Origin: JACKOD01 sp041591635
GTDB lineage: Bacteria; Pseudomonadota; Gammaproteobacteria; Pseudomonadales; Oleiphilaceae
NCBI GenBank assembly: GCA_041591635.1
Contig: JBFHRO010000040.1
Span: forward strand, 1 to 18,759
Reading direction: 5' to 3'
DNA length: 18,759 nucleotides
The notes beneath the pieces are model-generated. The model saw only the letters and a program-made list of their open reading frames with translations, was not told the DNA's origin and did no database searches. Both the position numbers and the translations under genes were made by a program. Every line of letters begins with the position of its first letter. Position 1 is the first letter of the stretch. Positions 5,586 through 12,988 of the stretch are shown piece after piece.

Positions 5586-6939
5586 TCCCATCACCGGCAC
5601 CGGCCAGCTGAAACGGATACACACTGCCCAACCCCAGAATCCGGGTCAGCTCGTCGAGTGCCCTGTGGCACTCCTGCAACAACTGCGGATCGGCCAGGTC
5701 GGCACGCACCAGATGATCCCGGTAGTGCCGTTTCACCCAGTCGGTCAGTTCATCGTACAGCGGCTGCGACATCAGCACTGCGGGATTGATGGCCTGACGC
5801 TCCTTCTGCGTCAGCACCACCCGTAACCGCAAACAGGCGGGCCCGCCGCCGTTCTTCATGCTTTGTGTCAGATTGAACACCAGCACCTCATCGATCGGGC
5901 CGCCACTGGCCACCAGCACATCAAGGTACCGGGACACGGACGCCACTTCGCGGCATTCGTGCGGCACCACCAGTACCATGTTGCCGTTGGGTTTGGTCAG
6001 CAGCTGACTATTGAAGAGATAGCTCGCGACGGCCTCCTGCACACTGACCTCATCATTACGCACACACAGCGCCTGCAGCCTGACGTCTCCCAGCTTGCTC
6101 TGCAACGCCTGAAGAACAGACTCTGTGTGCAAAAAGGCTTCCTGATGATAAAAGAGAAGGTTCTGATTGCCGACGGCAATGACATCGTTGTGAAACACGC
6201 CCGCGTCGATGGTGGCGGGTTTTTGCTGCGCCAGCACCAGATTGTTTTCGGGCAAACCGTGCAGGCGGGCGATGGCTTCGCAGGCTTCGCGGGTTTGGCG
6301 GGCGGGGTACTGTTGGGGCCGCGCCGCGCTTTCGTCAAAGGCAATGCGCCCGTAGACAAACAACTCCACCCCGCGCTGGCCGTAATCACCGCAAAAGCGC
6401 GTGTGATTGGCCGCCCCTTCGTCACCAAACTGGGCGACATCGGGCAAGGCGTGATGGTGGACGAAGTGGTTTTCATCGGCAAAGATGGCCTTGAGTATCC
6501 GCCCGGTTTCCCGGTGTTCAAGGGAGCGATGGAATTTGGCGTTAAGATTCGCCGGGGTAAAGTGCACCCGGCCATCGCGAGTATCGGCACTGGGCGATAC
6601 GGTACAGGCATTGGCCGTCCACATGCTTGACGCCGAGGCCACCGCCGCCAGTATCACGCCCGAATGCGCCGCAGCCGCCTGCAGCACTTGCGCATCGGAA
6701 CCGCTAAAACCCAAGGCTCGCAACATGGCGATATTGGGCCGGGCCAAAGGCGGCAACAAACCTTGGGCAAAGCCCCGGTCGTGCAGGGCTTTCATTTTTT
6801 CCAGCCCTTGCAGGGCGGCGGCCCTGGGGTTGGAGACATCGGCATGATGGGTTTGTGAGGCGAGATTGCCGTAAGACAGCCCGCTGTAATTGTGGGTTGG
6901 CCCCACCAGACCATCAAAATTGACTTCCTGCGCCTGCAT
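5575..6939 (-). CDS. astB: N-succinylarginine dihydrolase
   Basis: AstB (AruB) is the second enzyme of the arginine succinyltransferase pathway. It splits N2-succinylarginine into N2-succinylornithine, two ammonia and CO2 in the cytosol. The 454-residue protein is full length (E. coli AstB is 447). The amidinotransferase-fold catalytic residues are present: E174 in FGDEGAANH, H250 in DAGVFHND and C369 in GGGPACLRLR. The N-terminus EVNFDGLVGPTHNYSGLS is diagnostic. ATG 6939 has AGGAG about 8 bases upstream. It is the last gene of the operon, separated from astD by a 67-bp gap. Its final codons overlap the DUF799 lipoprotein gene tail-to-tail (5575-5585), and no terminator is evident. Confidence 0.97.
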   Translation of the reverse strand: MQAQEVNFDGLVGPTHNYSGLSYGNLASQTHHADVSNPRAAALQGLEKMKALHDRGFAQGLLPPLARPNIAMLRALGFSGSDAQVLQAAAAHSGVILAAVASASSMWTANACTVSPSADTRDGRVHFTPANLNAKFHRSLEHRETGRILKAIFADENHFVHHHALPDVAQFGDEGAANHTRFCGDYGQRGVELFVYGRIAFDESAARPQQYPARQTREACEAIARLHGLPENNLVLAQQKPATIDAGVFHNDVIAVGNQNLLFYHQEAFLHTESVLQALQSKLGDVRLQALCVRNDEVSVQEAVASYLFNSQLLTKPNGNMVLVVPHECREVASVSRYLDVLVASGGPIDEVLVFNLTQSMKNGGGPACLRLRVVLTQKERQAINPAVLMSQPLYDELTDWVKRHYRDHLVRADLADPQLLQECHRALDELTRILGLGSVYPFQLAGAGDGITG

Positions 6940-6984
6940 TCGCGTGTCTCCTGAAGGTTATTCGTGGCGTTGGCAGCCCCACTG

Positions 6985-6999
6985 GCACGCTGGACGTGC
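6985..6999 (-). other. Small hairpin in the astD-astB gap
   Basis: GCACG and CGTGC form a 5-bp stem with a 5-base loop in the only sizeable gap inside the operon. No T-run follows. It may be an mRNA processing or stability element, or nothing. Confidence 0.25.
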
Positions 7000-7006
7000 G
7001 GGCGAA

Positions 7007-8503
7007 TTACAAAACGGGCATTCCCGGCGACAGCTTGTCGGGCAGCAGCAGAAACTCCTCTTCCAGCGAGGCGACCGGATAAGCGCAGTAATCGGCGGCA
7101 TAGTAGGCACTGGGGCGGTGGTTACCACTGGCACCCACGCCACCGAAAGGGGCGGCACTGCTGGCACCGGTGAGGGGCTTGTTCCAGTTGATGATGCCGG
7201 CACGGGCTTCTTCCTGCAGCTGTTCATACTGGGCACGGGTGCCACCCAGCAACCCGGCGGCCAGGCCAAAGCGGGTCTGGTTCGCCAGTGCAATGGCCTC
7301 ATCAAAGGTGGAATAACGCCACACCTGCAGCAGCGGCCCGAACACTTCTTCATCTCGGTGAATCTGCATGTTGCTTACGTCGATAATGCCGGGTGTGAGC
7401 AAGGCGGTGCCGGGACGCTGCGGGCGCATTTCCAAAAGCGATGTTCCACCCGCCACCTGCAGGCGCCGCTGGGCGGTCAATAAGGCCTCGGCGGCGGCCA
7501 TCGAAATCAGCGCGCCCATAAAGGGTTGCGGTTCATCCTTGTAGCCCCCCACCTGCAAGCCAGACGCGGCTGTGACCAGCTCCTGTAAAAACTGATCGCC
7601 GGCGGCGCCTTGAGGTACCAGCAGGCGCCGGGCGCAGGTACAACGCTGGCCCGCCGAGACAAAAGCCGAAAAGAGGGTGTGATGCAGGGCCGCCTTGCGT
7701 GCCCCGGCATCCTCAAAGTCGCCAATGATCAGCGGGTTGTTGCCGCCCATCTCCAGTGCCAGGATTTTTTCTGGCTGGCCGGCGAACTGGGCGTGCAACT
7801 TGTGCCCCGTAGCACAGCTGCCGGTAAAAAACAGCCCGTCCAGGCCCTTGTGTCGCGCCAGGGCGATGCCGGTATCCACGGCCCCCTGCATCAGATTAAG
7901 CACCCCGTCGGGCAACCCCGCCTCTTGCCACAGACGCACTGTGGCTTCGGCCACCGCCGGCGTGAGTTCGCTGGGTTTGAACACCACTGTGTTGCCGGCC
8001 AGCAGGGCCGGCACTATGTGGCCATTGGGCAGGTGGCCGGGAAAATTGTACGGCCCGAACACCGCCACCACCCCGTGGGGCCGGTGGCGCAACAGGGCAT
8101 TCCCTGCCGGCCCCTGACTCTCCCTCACCCCGGTGCGCTCGGCGTAGGCGGTGATAGAAATGGCGACCTTGCCGATCATGGAGGCAACTTCGGTCATGGC
8201 TTCCCACAGCGGCTTGCCGGTTTCGCGGCCGATGATGTCGGCCAGGGCTGGCTTGTTTTGCTCCAGCAGGCCGGCAAAGGTGTTCAGAATGGCTATCCGC
8301 TCATCAAGGGAGGTTCGCCGCCAGGATGGAAAGGCCCTGCGCGCGGCGGCCACGGCCTCTTCAATGTCGGCACTGATGGCCTGATCGCCGGTCCAGCAGG
8401 CTTCCTGGCTCACCGGGCAAAAGGACAACAAGGGCTCCCCCGCCCCCTGGCGCCAGCGTCCGTCGATGTATAGGTGTCCGGTTAATCCTGTGATCAAACT
8501 CAT
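7007..8503 (-). CDS. astD: N-succinylglutamate 5-semialdehyde dehydrogenase
   Basis: AstD (AruD) oxidises N-succinylglutamate 5-semialdehyde to N-succinylglutamate with NAD+, the fourth step of the pathway. The 498-residue protein has the complete aldehyde dehydrogenase layout: N153 in GPYNFPGHLP, the nucleotide-binding FTGS at 226-229, general base E251 in LEMGGNNP, catalytic C288 in AGQRCTC, and EEVFGP at 385-390. GPYNFPGHLPNGHIVPALLAG matches the AstD subgroup closely. Its ATG lies inside the ATGA overlap with aruG (8500-8503), so translation is probably coupled. The next gene, astB, starts 67 bp downstream. Confidence 0.96.
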   Translation of the reverse strand: MSLITGLTGHLYIDGRWRQGAGEPLLSFCPVSQEACWTGDQAISADIEEAVAAARRAFPSWRRTSLDERIAILNTFAGLLEQNKPALADIIGRETGKPLWEAMTEVASMIGKVAISITAYAERTGVRESQGPAGNALLRHRPHGVVAVFGPYNFPGHLPNGHIVPALLAGNTVVFKPSELTPAVAEATVRLWQEAGLPDGVLNLMQGAVDTGIALARHKGLDGLFFTGSCATGHKLHAQFAGQPEKILALEMGGNNPLIIGDFEDAGARKAALHHTLFSAFVSAGQRCTCARRLLVPQGAAGDQFLQELVTAASGLQVGGYKDEPQPFMGALISMAAAEALLTAQRRLQVAGGTSLLEMRPQRPGTALLTPGIIDVSNMQIHRDEEVFGPLLQVWRYSTFDEAIALANQTRFGLAAGLLGGTRAQYEQLQEEARAGIINWNKPLTGASSAAPFGGVGASGNHRPSAYYAADYCAYPVASLEEEFLLLPDKLSPGMPVL

Positions 8504-9549
8504 GTCTGCATCCTCCGATGATTACGCAAGCTCACCATGCGCACTATGTCGCCCGAACAGATCTGCATCGGTTCGGCCAGCTCGGCGGGAATATACACGG
8601 TGTCTTGATGAATGGCGTTTCCCGATACCAACCCTACCCTGAAATCACTGAATGAACGGTTCGACAGCAGATAAGGATCACTGTCGTCGCGGGGGCGCTC
8701 TGGCTTGTTGCGCACCACCATGGCATGGCGGCGGACGCTTTCACCCACCGCCCGAATGTTATTGGTAAAGGCTTCAATCACCGGGCCGCCATCGAAAATA
8801 TCGACAAAGCCGTTGAAGTTGAAACCTTCGGATTCAAGCATCGCCAGTGCCGGGCGGGTGTTTTCATGAACCTGCCCCAACGCCGCCTGGGCTTCGGGTG
8901 CCAACATGGGCACGTAGATGGGGTACTTGGGCATGAGTTCGGCGATGAAGGCTTTGCTGCCAACGCCGGTCATGTAGTCGGCGCGGGAAAAATCCATGGA
9001 AAAGAATTTTTTGCCCAGCGACTCCCAGAAGGGGGAGCGGCCCTGGGCATCCGAGACGCCGCGCATCTCGGCAAACACCTTGTCGCTGAAATAGCGCGGA
9101 AAATCCGCCAGAAACAGCAACCGCGACTTGGACAATAACAAGCCGTTGCTGCTGTGGCGGTAATCCGGCTCAAGAAACAGCGAGCACAACTCGGTGCGGT
9201 TTGTCAGGTCGTTGGTAAGGTACAGGGTGGGCGTTTGCTGATGTATCGCCAGCTCGGCACAGGCGTTCACCGTGGTGCTGATGCGATAGTTGTACCAGAC
9301 ATCCTCCTGCCCCACGCAGGCATCGATACCGCACACGCCGGCAACCCGGCCGGTGGCGGTATCTTCGAGCACAAACAGGTAGTGGCCGGGGTGCCCCTCA
9401 CGGGCATGGGCAAAAGAGTCGACAGCACGGGCAATCCTTTCGGCCAACAGGGCTTCGTTGGCCGGCAACGTGGTAACACCGACGCCTGCGTGGGTTGCCA
9501 TGGCATAGAGCGCCGGCAGGTCACGGGTTTCGATGGGACGTATGATCAT
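8500..9549 (-). CDS. aruG: Arginine N-succinyltransferase, beta subunit (AstA family)
   Basis: This is the second of two AstA-type subunits. With AruF it transfers succinyl from succinyl-CoA to the alpha-amino group of arginine, the first pathway step; the Pseudomonas enzyme is a hetero-oligomer of AruF and AruG. Hallmarks are GVTTLPANE near the N-terminus, NDLTNRTELCSLFL, GRSPFWESLGKKFF, KAFIAELMPKYPIYVP and GFVDIFDGGP. It is about 349 residues. I prefer ATG 9549 (MIIRPIETRD), which aligns with the P. aeruginosa N-terminus as I recall it; ATG 9552 would add one Met. It begins 6 bp after the aruF stop and has only a weak GAG, suggesting translation by reinitiation. It overlaps astD by 4 bases. 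Confidence 0.94.
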   Translation of the reverse strand: MIIRPIETRDLPALYAMATHAGVGVTTLPANEALLAERIARAVDSFAHAREGHPGHYLFVLEDTATGRVAGVCGIDACVGQEDVWYNYRISTTVNACAELAIHQQTPTLYLTNDLTNRTELCSLFLEPDYRHSSNGLLLSKSRLLFLADFPRYFSDKVFAEMRGVSDAQGRSPFWESLGKKFFSMDFSRADYMTGVGSKAFIAELMPKYPIYVPMLAPEAQAALGQVHENTRPALAMLESEGFNFNGFVDIFDGGPVIEAFTNNIRAVGESVRRHAMVVRNKPERPRDDSDPYLLSNRSFSDFRVGLVSGNAIHQDTVYIPAELAEPMQICSGDIVRMVSLRNHRRMQT

Positions 9550-9555
9550 CATGGC

Positions 9556-10569
9556 TCAAAGGGGCGAAAACACGATGGCATCGTTGTCGGCCAATCCCAG
9601 GGCTTCGACCACCTGCGGCTGCACCCGGATCACATCCCCCAGACCGTCCGTCAGTTGCGCGATCACACAGCGAAACCCCGATGTCTGGGTATTACAGGCC
9701 AGATAACGCATGCCGGCATTGACGCTGCCGACCCGCAGACGCTTGCGCTGCATGCTGCTGATACTGGTCACGTGACTGCGCCAGGCGCTGAGCACCGGCC
9801 CGCCATCAAAAATGTCGATATGCTTGCCCATACGAAAACCTTCCCGGTACAGGAGCTGACAGCTGGCTTCGGTGGCCTGATGGGCATGGCCGATAGCCGC
9901 CTGTGCCTCGGGCGTCAACAGGGGTACGTAGATAGGATGGGGTGGCATGAGTTCGGCAATAAAGGTTTTGCTTTTTACTGCCGAGTAGTAATCGGCGGTG
10001 GCGAAATCCATATTGAAAAAGTGCCGCCCCAGGCTGTTCCAGAACGGGGATTCGCCGGTGGCGGTCTGTACGCCCTGAATCTCGACGATCAGCTCCTCGG
10101 AAAAAAGCGCGCTGAACACCCCGATAAAGAGCAAGCGGGAGCGGGAAAGCAGCTTGAAGGCTTCAGTGTCGCGCAACGCCGGCGCCAGTGTGAACGAACA
10201 CAAGAGCGACTTGCCCGTGAGCTCGTGGGTGAGGTAGAGCACCGGCACCCGGTTGTGAATGCCCAACTGGTGCGAGGCATGAATCAGCTCATCCTGGCGG
10301 TAATTGTAAAAGGGGCTGCCATGGCCGGCGGCAACATCGACTCCGGCGGTGCCGACCACCTCGCCACTGGCGGTGTTTTCGAGCACGAACAGAAAACGCC
10401 CAGGGGCCGAGGCCGAGGTGCTGTTGGCAAACGACTGGCACGACAGCTCGATGCGCTCTTCCAGTTTGTCGCTGTGGCTGGACAAGGTGGTCACTTTGGC
10501 CGGGTGCTCTCCCACCAGTTTCTGAATCGCCGGCGCATCACCCTGCGCCGCGGGCCTGACGATTAGCAT
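9556..10569 (-). CDS. aruF: Arginine N-succinyltransferase, alpha subunit (AstA family)
   Basis: This 337-residue AstA-family protein is paralogous to the next gene. Shared family blocks are VTTLSSHSDKLEERI, PFYNYRQDELIHAS, LTGKSLLCSF, GESPFWNSLGRHFFNMDF, KTFIAELMPPHPIYVPLL and HIDIFDGGP. The HASHQLGIHNRVPVL segment is closer to Pseudomonas AruF than to AruG, which together with its position fixes the assignment. ATG 10569 has GGAG 7 bases upstream; an upstream TTG at 10584 is much less likely. The gap to the aruC stop is 15 bp. The protein ends FSPL, three to six bases before aruG begins. Confidence 0.93.
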   Translation of the reverse strand: MLIVRPAAQGDAPAIQKLVGEHPAKVTTLSSHSDKLEERIELSCQSFANSTSASAPGRFLFVLENTASGEVVGTAGVDVAAGHGSPFYNYRQDELIHASHQLGIHNRVPVLYLTHELTGKSLLCSFTLAPALRDTEAFKLLSRSRLLFIGVFSALFSEELIVEIQGVQTATGESPFWNSLGRHFFNMDFATADYYSAVKSKTFIAELMPPHPIYVPLLTPEAQAAIGHAHQATEASCQLLYREGFRMGKHIDIFDGGPVLSAWRSHVTSISSMQRKRLRVGSVNAGMRYLACNTQTSGFRCVIAQLTDGLGDVIRVQPQVVEALGLADNDAIVFSPL

Positions 10570-10584
10570 GTGAACACTCCGCAA

Positions 10585-11799
10585 TTATGCCAGTACATGG
10601 GTGATGGCCCGCTCCAGGCGCGCCAGCCCTTCATCGATATCAAGCTCGGGAATGATGAGCGAGGGCGCCAGCCGCACCACATCGGGCCCGGCCACCAGCA
10701 GCAGCAATCCTTCTTCCAGTGCGGCCAGGGTAAAGTCCTTGGCCCGCCCCTTGAATGCCGGAGTCAGCTCGGCGCCCAGCAACAGGCCACTGGCCCGAAT
10801 GGCGCTGAACACCCCCAGCCTGTCATTGATCCCTTTAAGTCCTGCCGCCAGCCTTGCCGAGCGCGTGCGCACGCCTTCAAGCAGCTGCGGCTGGCAGATC
10901 ACCTCGAGTGCCGCCTCGGCCACCGCACATGCCAGCGGATTGCCGCCGTAGGTGCTGCCGTGAGTACCCACCTTGAGGCTGGCGGCAATCGCCGCCCTTG
11001 TCAGCATGGCCGCCACCGGAAAACCCCCTCCCAGTGCCTTGGCGCTGGTGAGAATGTCGGGAACCACGGCCGTTTGCATGTAGGCAAACAAAGACCCGGT
11101 GCGCCCCATGCCGGTCTGGATCTCATCGAACACCAGCAATGCCTGGTGCTGATCGCACAGGGCGCGCACCCCCTGAACGAATTCGGCCGTTGCCGGCAAC
11201 ACGCCCCCCTCGCCGATCACTGGCTCCATCACCACGGCGCAGGTCTTGTCAGAGATCGCAGCCGCCAGCGCGTCCAGATCGTTGTAATCCACATGGGTGA
11301 TGCCGCCGGGAACCGGCTCGAACCCCTCGCGGTATTTTTGCTGCCCGCCTACCGACACAGTGAACAGGGTGCGGCCGTGAAAGCTGTTGTTAAAGGCAAT
11401 GATTTCGTGCTTGTGCGGCCCGTAATGTTCCCAGGCGTAGCGGCGCGCCAGCTTGAAGGCAGCCTCGTTAGCCTCGGCCCCCGAGTTGGCGAAAAACACC
11501 CGCTCGGCAAAGGTGTGCTCGCACAGCTTGCGTGCCAACCGCAATGCCGGCTCATTGGTCAGCACATTCGCCACATGCCAGAGCTTGCCTGCCTGCTGTG
11601 TCAGGGCTTCGACCAGGGCGGGATGGCAATGCCCCAGTGCCGTCACGGCGATGCCACCGGCAAAGTCAATGTATTCGCGCCCCTGCTGATCCCATACCCG
11701 CGATCCTTGCCCGCGCACCGGAATCATGGCAGGCGGGGAATAATTGGGGCACATGACCTCATCAAACAGGGCCCGCGAAACAACGTCCTGGTGATTCAT
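10585..11799 (-). CDS. aruC: Succinylornithine / acetylornithine aminotransferase
   Basis: This class III PLP aminotransferase converts N2-succinylornithine and 2-oxoglutarate to succinylglutamate semialdehyde and glutamate; homologues also act on acetylornithine. The 404-residue protein has a PLP-binding K254 in TSAKALGGGFP, D225 in VFDEIQTGMGRTG, the phosphate-site NSGAEANEAAFKLARR (105-120), and THGSTYGGNPLAC. One oddity: the usual EPxQGEGG reads EPVIGEGG, with Ile195 in place of Gln (ATC in the DNA). I chose ATG 11799 because homologues start there; it has AGAGGA 12 bases upstream and overlaps the TGA of a 10-codon leader ORF. An in-frame ATG at 11883 would add 28 residues unlike the family. 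First gene of the operon. Confidence 0.95.
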   Translation of the reverse strand: MNHQDVVSRALFDEVMCPNYSPPAMIPVRGQGSRVWDQQGREYIDFAGGIAVTALGHCHPALVEALTQQAGKLWHVANVLTNEPALRLARKLCEHTFAERVFFANSGAEANEAAFKLARRYAWEHYGPHKHEIIAFNNSFHGRTLFTVSVGGQQKYREGFEPVPGGITHVDYNDLDALAAAISDKTCAVVMEPVIGEGGVLPATAEFVQGVRALCDQHQALLVFDEIQTGMGRTGSLFAYMQTAVVPDILTSAKALGGGFPVAAMLTRAAIAASLKVGTHGSTYGGNPLACAVAEAALEVICQPQLLEGVRTRSARLAAGLKGINDRLGVFSAIRASGLLLGAELTPAFKGRAKDFTLAALEEGLLLLVAGPDVVRLAPSLIIPELDIDEGLARLERAITHVLA

Positions 11800-11828
11800 A
11801 GCTGACTGATATCCTCTGCGTAAACCAT
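11796..11828 (-). CDS. Putative 10-codon leader ORF coupled to aruC
   Basis: ATG 11828 opens a 10-codon frame encoding MVYAEDISQL. A full AGGAGG (11838-11843) lies 9 bases upstream, the best ribosome-binding site in this operon. Its TGA overlaps the aruC ATG as ATGA (11796-11799). Ribosomes finishing the leader could reinitiate at aruC, whose own Shine-Dalgarno is weaker and distant. The peptide has no run of arginine or other regulatory codons, so a classic attenuator is not supported. It could simply be a chance frame behind a site meant for aruC, though AGGAGG is 38 bases from that start. Confidence 0.5.
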   Translation of the reverse strand: MVYAEDISQL

Positions 11829-12053
11829 GTCTATCTGCCTCCTGCTCAGCGCTATGGCTGAACGAAGCGGATGTATAAAGCATAGCCGGGTTGCTACCTG
11901 ACCACGGTTTTTTTCATGCCGCAGGCGCGCACCAAAAAGACACACAATTACCCACAATGACCATACGTATTTATCGCTATGCTCTAAACTCAAACGGTGA
12001 CGGGCACGTACAAACGTGCCCATTGTCTATTCACCTACGCTAACGAGGTTATG
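11829..12053. promoter_or_regulatory. Divergent promoter region between aruC and the solute-binding protein gene
   Basis: These 225 bases separate two divergent units. GCTATG at 11851-11856 and CATAGC at 11881-11886 form an inverted repeat with a 24-base spacer, enclosing an AT-rich TGTATAAA where the aruC promoter could lie. A third GCTATG is at 11976-11981. Towards the plus-strand gene, ATGACC (11957-11962) and TATGCT (11978-11983) are weak -35/-10 candidates with short spacing. I could not find a convincing ArgR-type operator. Confidence 0.4.
12002..12021 (+). promoter_or_regulatory. Perfect 8-bp hairpin in the 5' leader of the solute-binding protein gene
   Basis: GGGCACGT (12002-12009) and ACGTGCCC (12014-12021) pair perfectly around the 4-base loop ACAA. 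It ends 32 bases before ATG 12054. No T-run follows on either strand, so it is not an intrinsic terminator. It could be a leader RNA structure, or a DNA palindrome bound by a regulator of this divergent region. Confidence 0.6.
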
Positions 12054-12791
12054 ATGAAACTGATCAAACTGCTTGCTGCCATGGGCCTTGCTTGTGCCTG
12101 CACCCTGACCATGGCGGGCGAACCCGTTACCCTCACCTCCCTCGACTGGCCACCCTACACCGGCGACTCGCTGCCCGACCAGGGTGCCACAGTGGCAGTT
12201 GCAAAAGCCGCCTTTGCAGCGATGGGTTACGACCTGAAGGTCGAATTCTACCCCTGGCAACGCGCCGTCGCCCTGGCCAAAGAAAGTGATAAACATGACG
12301 GTTACTTCCCGGAGTACTATGCTGAAGAACTCAAGCAGGATTTTCTGCTGAGCGACCCCATGGGATCTGGCCCCCTGGGCTTTGCTGAACTGAAAAGCAA
12401 ACCTGTGGTCTGGAACAAGCTTGACGACCTCAAGGACACCAAAATCGGTGTGGTACGCGGCTATGTGAATACCACCGAGTTCGACGACCTGATGAATGCC
12501 GGCAAGCTCAAAACCGATGCCGTGGGAGACGATTTGAAGAACCTGCAAAAACTGCTCGGGGGTCGGATTTCCCTCGCCGTGGTGGACAAGAACGTGCTTT
12601 CGTATCTCATGAGTACCACGCCAGAGCTAAAAAGTGCGGCGGGCAAAATCCAGTTCAATAACAAAATGCTGGAAGACAAAAAGCTCTATGTCTGCTTCAA
12701 AAAAGGAGAACGCGGTGAAAAACTGGTGAAGATTCTGAACGAAGGCATTGGCAAAATTGATGTCAATGCAATTATGAGCAAGTATTTTTAA
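12054..12791 (+). CDS. Periplasmic solute-binding protein, family 3 (polar amino acid type), orphan
   Basis: This 245-residue protein has a Sec signal peptide (MKLIKLLAAMGLACACTLTMA, cleavage likely after A21). The mature part starts EPVTLTSLDWPPYTGDSL, the typical opening of family 3 binding proteins (SBP_bac_3). It contains FYPWQRAVALAK and a middle segment KIGVVRGYVNTTEFDDL typical of the second lobe. Such proteins usually deliver amino acids to an ABC importer, but no permease or ATPase gene is adjacent; orphans of this type are often sensory or serve a distant importer. I chose ATG 12054 because GAGG lies 5 bases upstream; ATG 12051 would be too close. It is divergent from the aru operon and 197 bp upstream of a chemoreceptor gene. 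The ligand is unknown. Confidence 0.86.
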   Translation: MKLIKLLAAMGLACACTLTMAGEPVTLTSLDWPPYTGDSLPDQGATVAVAKAAFAAMGYDLKVEFYPWQRAVALAKESDKHDGYFPEYYAEELKQDFLLSDPMGSGPLGFAELKSKPVVWNKLDDLKDTKIGVVRGYVNTTEFDDLMNAGKLKTDAVGDDLKNLQKLLGGRISLAVVDKNVLSYLMSTTPELKSAAGKIQFNNKMLEDKKLYVCFKKGERGEKLVKILNEGIGKIDVNAIMSKYF

Positions 12792-12867
12792 GTCAGTATT
12801 CGAACCGGGTACAGGCACGGCAGCCAAAGGCCGGCCTGACCAGGGTTCAGCGGCGGCAAAAGGCATT

Positions 12868-12883
12868 CGGGCGCACGCGCCCG
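12868..12883. other. GC-rich hairpin between the solute-binding protein and chemoreceptor genes
   Basis: CGGGCG and CGCCCG form a 6-bp stem with a 4-base loop in the 197-bp gap 12792-12988. There is no T-run, so it is not a standard terminator. Nothing else recognisable is in the gap apart from a GGCCGGCC palindrome near 12830. Confidence 0.35.
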
Positions 12884-12988
12884 GGCACTTCAGATTCGTC
12901 GCCGCGTACCGATAACCTGGAATCACCCGGCAGCCTGCGCGCCAAGGCTACCTGTTTTCGACTCCTTGCAAGAGGCTCCGAATTCCGA

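Noticed and set aside
5863..6630. Plus-strand open frame opposite astB
   Set aside because: astB has all catalytic residues in the minus frame; the opposite frame resembles nothing and has no credible start signal.
9154..10566. Long plus-strand frame opposite aruF and aruG, and a similar one opposite aruC (10570-11805)
   Set aside because: Both mirror genes with unmistakable enzyme motifs, lack ribosome-binding sites and show no recognisable domain.
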